A stretch of 64,000 nt of DNA. It comes from Flagellimonas sp. 389. Its GTDB lineage: Bacteria; Bacteroidota; Bacteroidia; Flavobacteriales; Flavobacteriaceae. The notes beneath the pieces were generated by a model. It saw only the letters and a program-made list of their open reading frames with translations. It was not told the DNA's origin and ran no database searches. The stretch is taken from the NCBI RefSeq assembly GCF_018449435.1, contig NZ_JAHCMU010000022.1, forward strand, positions 1 to 64,000, given 5' to 3'. Every line of letters starts with the position of its first letter. Position 1 is the first letter of the stretch. The position numbers were made by a program, and so were the translations under genes. Below, one piece after another: positions 61,795-64,000 of this stretch.

Positions 61795-62026
61795 ACTCGT
61801 AAGCTTTTTCTTAAAAAAGGGAGGCAAAATTAGTATAAATAAAATTATAAAGTGCTAGAAGTGTGATAAAATTGCTTGATTTTCATACACTTACTGTATT
61901 TGTGCATTTTTAATAAGGTATTTACAATCAATATCTTAAAAAAACATACATTACTAATGGCGAGGTTATGTGAGAACCAGAGGTCTCTGTATTTTTTGTA
62001 CCTTTTTTGACACTAAATAATCAACC

Positions 62027-63139
62027 ATGAAAACTATTGATAGAAGACATTGGCTTAAAACCGTCGGATTGTCCGGTGGCTTTGCTTTTTTGGGTGGAAC
62101 AGCTGCACTTGCGCATCACTTTGAACCTAGACCCTTTAAACTGGATGGCGTCGTTAAACTTAATTCCAATGAAAACCCTTTTGGGCCATCAGAGAAAGTT
62201 AGGGCAACTATAGCGGAATCTTTCGATATCGCATGTCGATATCCTTCAATAGTGTTTTCAGAATTGGTCGGGATGATTGCGGAAAAAGAAGGAGTAACCA
62301 AGGACCATATCGTAGTGACCGGTGGTTCAACCGAAGGTTTAAAAGCTACAGGACTTGCATATAGTATTGGCGGTAAGGAAATCATTGCTGCGGACCCTAC
62401 ATTCCAAGCATTGATGCGCTATGCTGAAAATTTTGGAGCGCACGTTCATCGAGTGCCCGTAGATAAAGGAATGGGGCATGATTTAGAAGCCATGGGCAAG
62501 AGAGTGACCAACAGAACCGGGCTTATCTTTATTTGTAATCCCAATAACCCTACTGGAACATTGTTGGGTAAATCGGTGTTACGAGATTTCTGTACTTCTT
62601 TTGACACGAAAGCTATGATTTTTAGTGATGAAGCCTATTACGATTTCATAACAGAGCCGGACTATCCATCTATGGTAGAACTGGTCAAAAAAGACCGAAA
62701 TATTATCGTTTCCAAGACTTTTTCAAAAGTCTATGGTATGGCCGGACTCCGTATTGGTTATTTGGTAGCCCGACCTGATATTGCCTCCCGATTGCGAAAA
62801 AGTATCATGGCGAACACCAATATATTGGCCATACAAGCAGCAAAAACAGCGCTTAAAGATGACAGTTTTTATAAGTTCAGTATTCTAAAAAATAAGGAAG
62901 CAAAAGATTACTTGTACGATAGCTTTACCAAAATGGGTTTGGACTATATCGCCTCGCATACCAATTTTGTGTTTTTTGAAACGGGTCGAAATATTGTAGA
63001 AGTTAATGCCGCCATGGCAAAAGAAGGTGTGCTTATTGGCAGGCCTTTCCCCCCTATGCTGGAATGGGCTCGAATTAGTACTGGAACTATGCAGGAAATG
63101 GAAGCGTTTGTGCAGGCTTTGAAGAAAGTGATGGGATAA
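62027..63139 (+). CDS. HisC-like aminotransferase with a Tat signal
   Basis: A 370-residue class I/II PLP aminotransferase related to histidinol-phosphate aminotransferase. It has the N-terminal twin-arginine signal DRRHWLKTVGLSGGFAFLGG (residues 5-24), LNSNENPFGPS, FICNPNNPTGTLLGK, SDEAYYDF and the PLP lysine in SKTFSKVYGMAGLRIGY (about 235). No his genes are near, and the signal predicts export, so a periplasmic role other than histidine synthesis is likely. A palindrome CAGAGGTCTCTG lies 38 bp upstream. Confidence 0.88.
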   Translation: MKTIDRRHWLKTVGLSGGFAFLGGTAALAHHFEPRPFKLDGVVKLNSNENPFGPSEKVRATIAESFDIACRYPSIVFSELVGMIAEKEGVTKDHIVVTGGSTEGLKATGLAYSIGGKEIIAADPTFQALMRYAENFGAHVHRVPVDKGMGHDLEAMGKRVTNRTGLIFICNPNNPTGTLLGKSVLRDFCTSFDTKAMIFSDEAYYDFITEPDYPSMVELVKKDRNIIVSKTFSKVYGMAGLRIGYLVARPDIASRLRKSIMANTNILAIQAAKTALKDDSFYKFSILKNKEAKDYLYDSFTKMGLDYIASHTNFVFFETGRNIVEVNAAMAKEGVLIGRPFPPMLEWARISTGTMQEMEAFVQALKKVMG

Positions 63140-63144
63140 AGTAC

Positions 63145-64000
63145 TTACCCCAACCACCCCTCCCTATCCAAACTACGGTATTGAATGGCTTCAGAAATAT
63201 GGTTGCCAGAAATATGCTCAACACTTTCCAGATCTGCGATGGTACGGGCGACTTTTAAAATTCTATCATACGCCCTAGCGGAAAGGTTCAAACGTTCCAT
63301 GGCGCTTTTCAACAATTGCTTCGAGGCTTCATCCAAAATACAGAACTCCCTAATCTGTTTGGTATTCATTTGGGCATTATAGTGTAGATGTTCTAATGTT
63401 TTAAAACGTTTGGTCTGGATTTCACGCGCAACCGTTACACGCTTACGGATATCCACACTGGACTCAGCCTTTCTATCCTCAGAAAGTTTTTCAAAAGGCA
63501 CTGGGGTTACTTCAATATGGATGTCGATTCTGTCCAACAACGGACCTGAGATTTTTCCCAAATATCGCTGCATCTCCAGTGGTGAAGACGTCACGGGCGC
63601 ATCGGGGTCATTAAAATAGCCGCCCGGACTTGGATTCATACTGGCTACCAACATAAAACTGCTGGGATACGTTACCGTAAACCTAGCCCTCGCAATAGTA
63701 ACTTCCCTATCCTCCATGGGTTGGCGCATTACTTCGAGTACCCTGCGTTCAAACTCGGGGAGTTCGTCCAAAAACAACACCCCGTTATGCGATAAGGATA
63801 TCTCGCCAGGTTGCGGATAACTTCCTCCACCAACTAAAGCAGCACTACTAATGGTATGGTGTGGGTTTCTGAATGGACGTTGACTCATCAAACCCATATT
63901 CTTGACCTTGCCGACGACACTATGGATTTTTGTGGTTTCCAATGCCTCGTGTAAGGTCATGGGCGGTAAAATGGAAGGTAAACGTTTCGCCAACATGGTC
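63145..64000 (-). CDS. ComM/YifB-family AAA+ ATPase (5' part outside window)
   Basis: The 3' portion (about 285 codons) of a Mg-chelatase-like ATPase. The frame continues past 64000, ending the visible part with T-M-L-A-K-R, the residues after the Walker A lysine region. [38 protein letters not shown] (Walker B), [15 protein letters not shown] and [14 protein letters not shown] are diagnostic. The C-terminal domain ([20 protein letters not shown]) is complete. ComM helps branch migration in natural transformation. Confidence 0.93.
   Translation of the reverse strand, partial: TMLAKRLPSILPPMTLHEALETTKIHSVVGKVKNMGLMSQRPFRNPHHTISSAALVGGGSYPQPGEISLSHNGVLFLDELPEFERRVLEVMRQPMEDREVTIARARFTVTYPSSFMLVASMNPSPGGYFNDPDAPVTSSPLEMQRYLGKISGPLLDRIDIHIEVTPVPFEKLSEDRKAESSVDIRKRVTVAREIQTKRFKTLEHLHYNAQMNTKQIREFCILDEASKQLLKSAMERLNLSARAYDRILKVARTIADLESVEHISGNHISEAIQYRSLDREGWLG

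Noticed and set aside
61978..61989. Palindrome CAGAGGTCTCTG upstream of the HisC-like gene
   Set aside because: The loop is too small for a terminator and no second copy is seen; it may be an operator but nothing supports it further.

Overview
The window is a stretch of chromosome from a member of the Bacteroidota, almost certainly a marine-type Flavobacteriaceae. The evidence is the low-GC sequence, promoters of the TAnnTTTG type, weak Shine-Dalgarno signals, many secreted proteins and lipoproteins, and family-typical genes: a fused alpha/beta 2-oxoacid dehydrogenase E1, DUF2911, MopE-type lipoproteins, a class I ALDH of the GapN type, and HolA next to an HsdR-N-domain protein. I do not name a genus. 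No rRNA, tRNA, CRISPR array, prophage or intact insertion sequence was seen.

Layout. 1-5.6 kb: accessory secreted proteins, a decayed DinB gene, a flavin amine oxidase and a C45-type amidohydrolase, ending in two heptameric tandem-repeat arrays. 5.8-31 kb: housekeeping genes (uvrA, a LOG-family protein, a catalytically dead M1-peptidase/beta-barrel fusion, the E1 dehydrogenase, DoxX, holA, a glycosyltransferase, OmpA lipoprotein, Sua5-type protein, orphan histidine kinase, UvrD helicase) followed by a DsrE / secreted M20 amidohydrolase / FMN glutamate-synthase-like set and a degenerate OmpA paralogue. 31-37.4 kb: patatin, M1 aminopeptidase, recG, DUF2911 protein. 37.8-56.2 kb: branched-chain amino acid synthesis in two blocks, leuCD-(leuA/cimA-like)-leuB on the plus strand and ilvD-ilvB-methyltransferase-ilvN-ilvC-ilvA on the minus strand. 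They are separated by an accessory island holding a MopE-like lipoprotein, a lipoprotein broken by an in-frame stop, a serine hydrolase, a small membrane protein and gapN. 56.5-64 kb: nitroreductase, a pxpABC 5-oxoprolinase operon headed by an Nramp-fold transporter, a DUF559-like protein, a cupin-like protein, a Tat-signal HisC-like aminotransferase and the 3' part of a ComM/YifB gene.

The most notable signals are regulatory. (1) Upstream of ilvD the minus strand holds an apparent ribosome-mediated attenuator: an 18-residue leader peptide with seven Leu/Ile/Val codons, an 8-base antiterminator segment overlapping its stop codon, and a strong terminator. (2) Three genes (749, 43027, 46623) share a 21-bp-period direct repeat of LytTR type, each placed exactly 29 bp before a -7-like element and about 80 bp before the start codon. 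(3) Intergenic heptamer arrays with unrelated units recur at five places. (4) The Nramp-fold protein in the 5-oxoprolinase operon has lost the metal-binding DPGN and MPH motifs. (5) A roughly 158-bp imperfect inverted repeat lies between leuB and the MopE gene.
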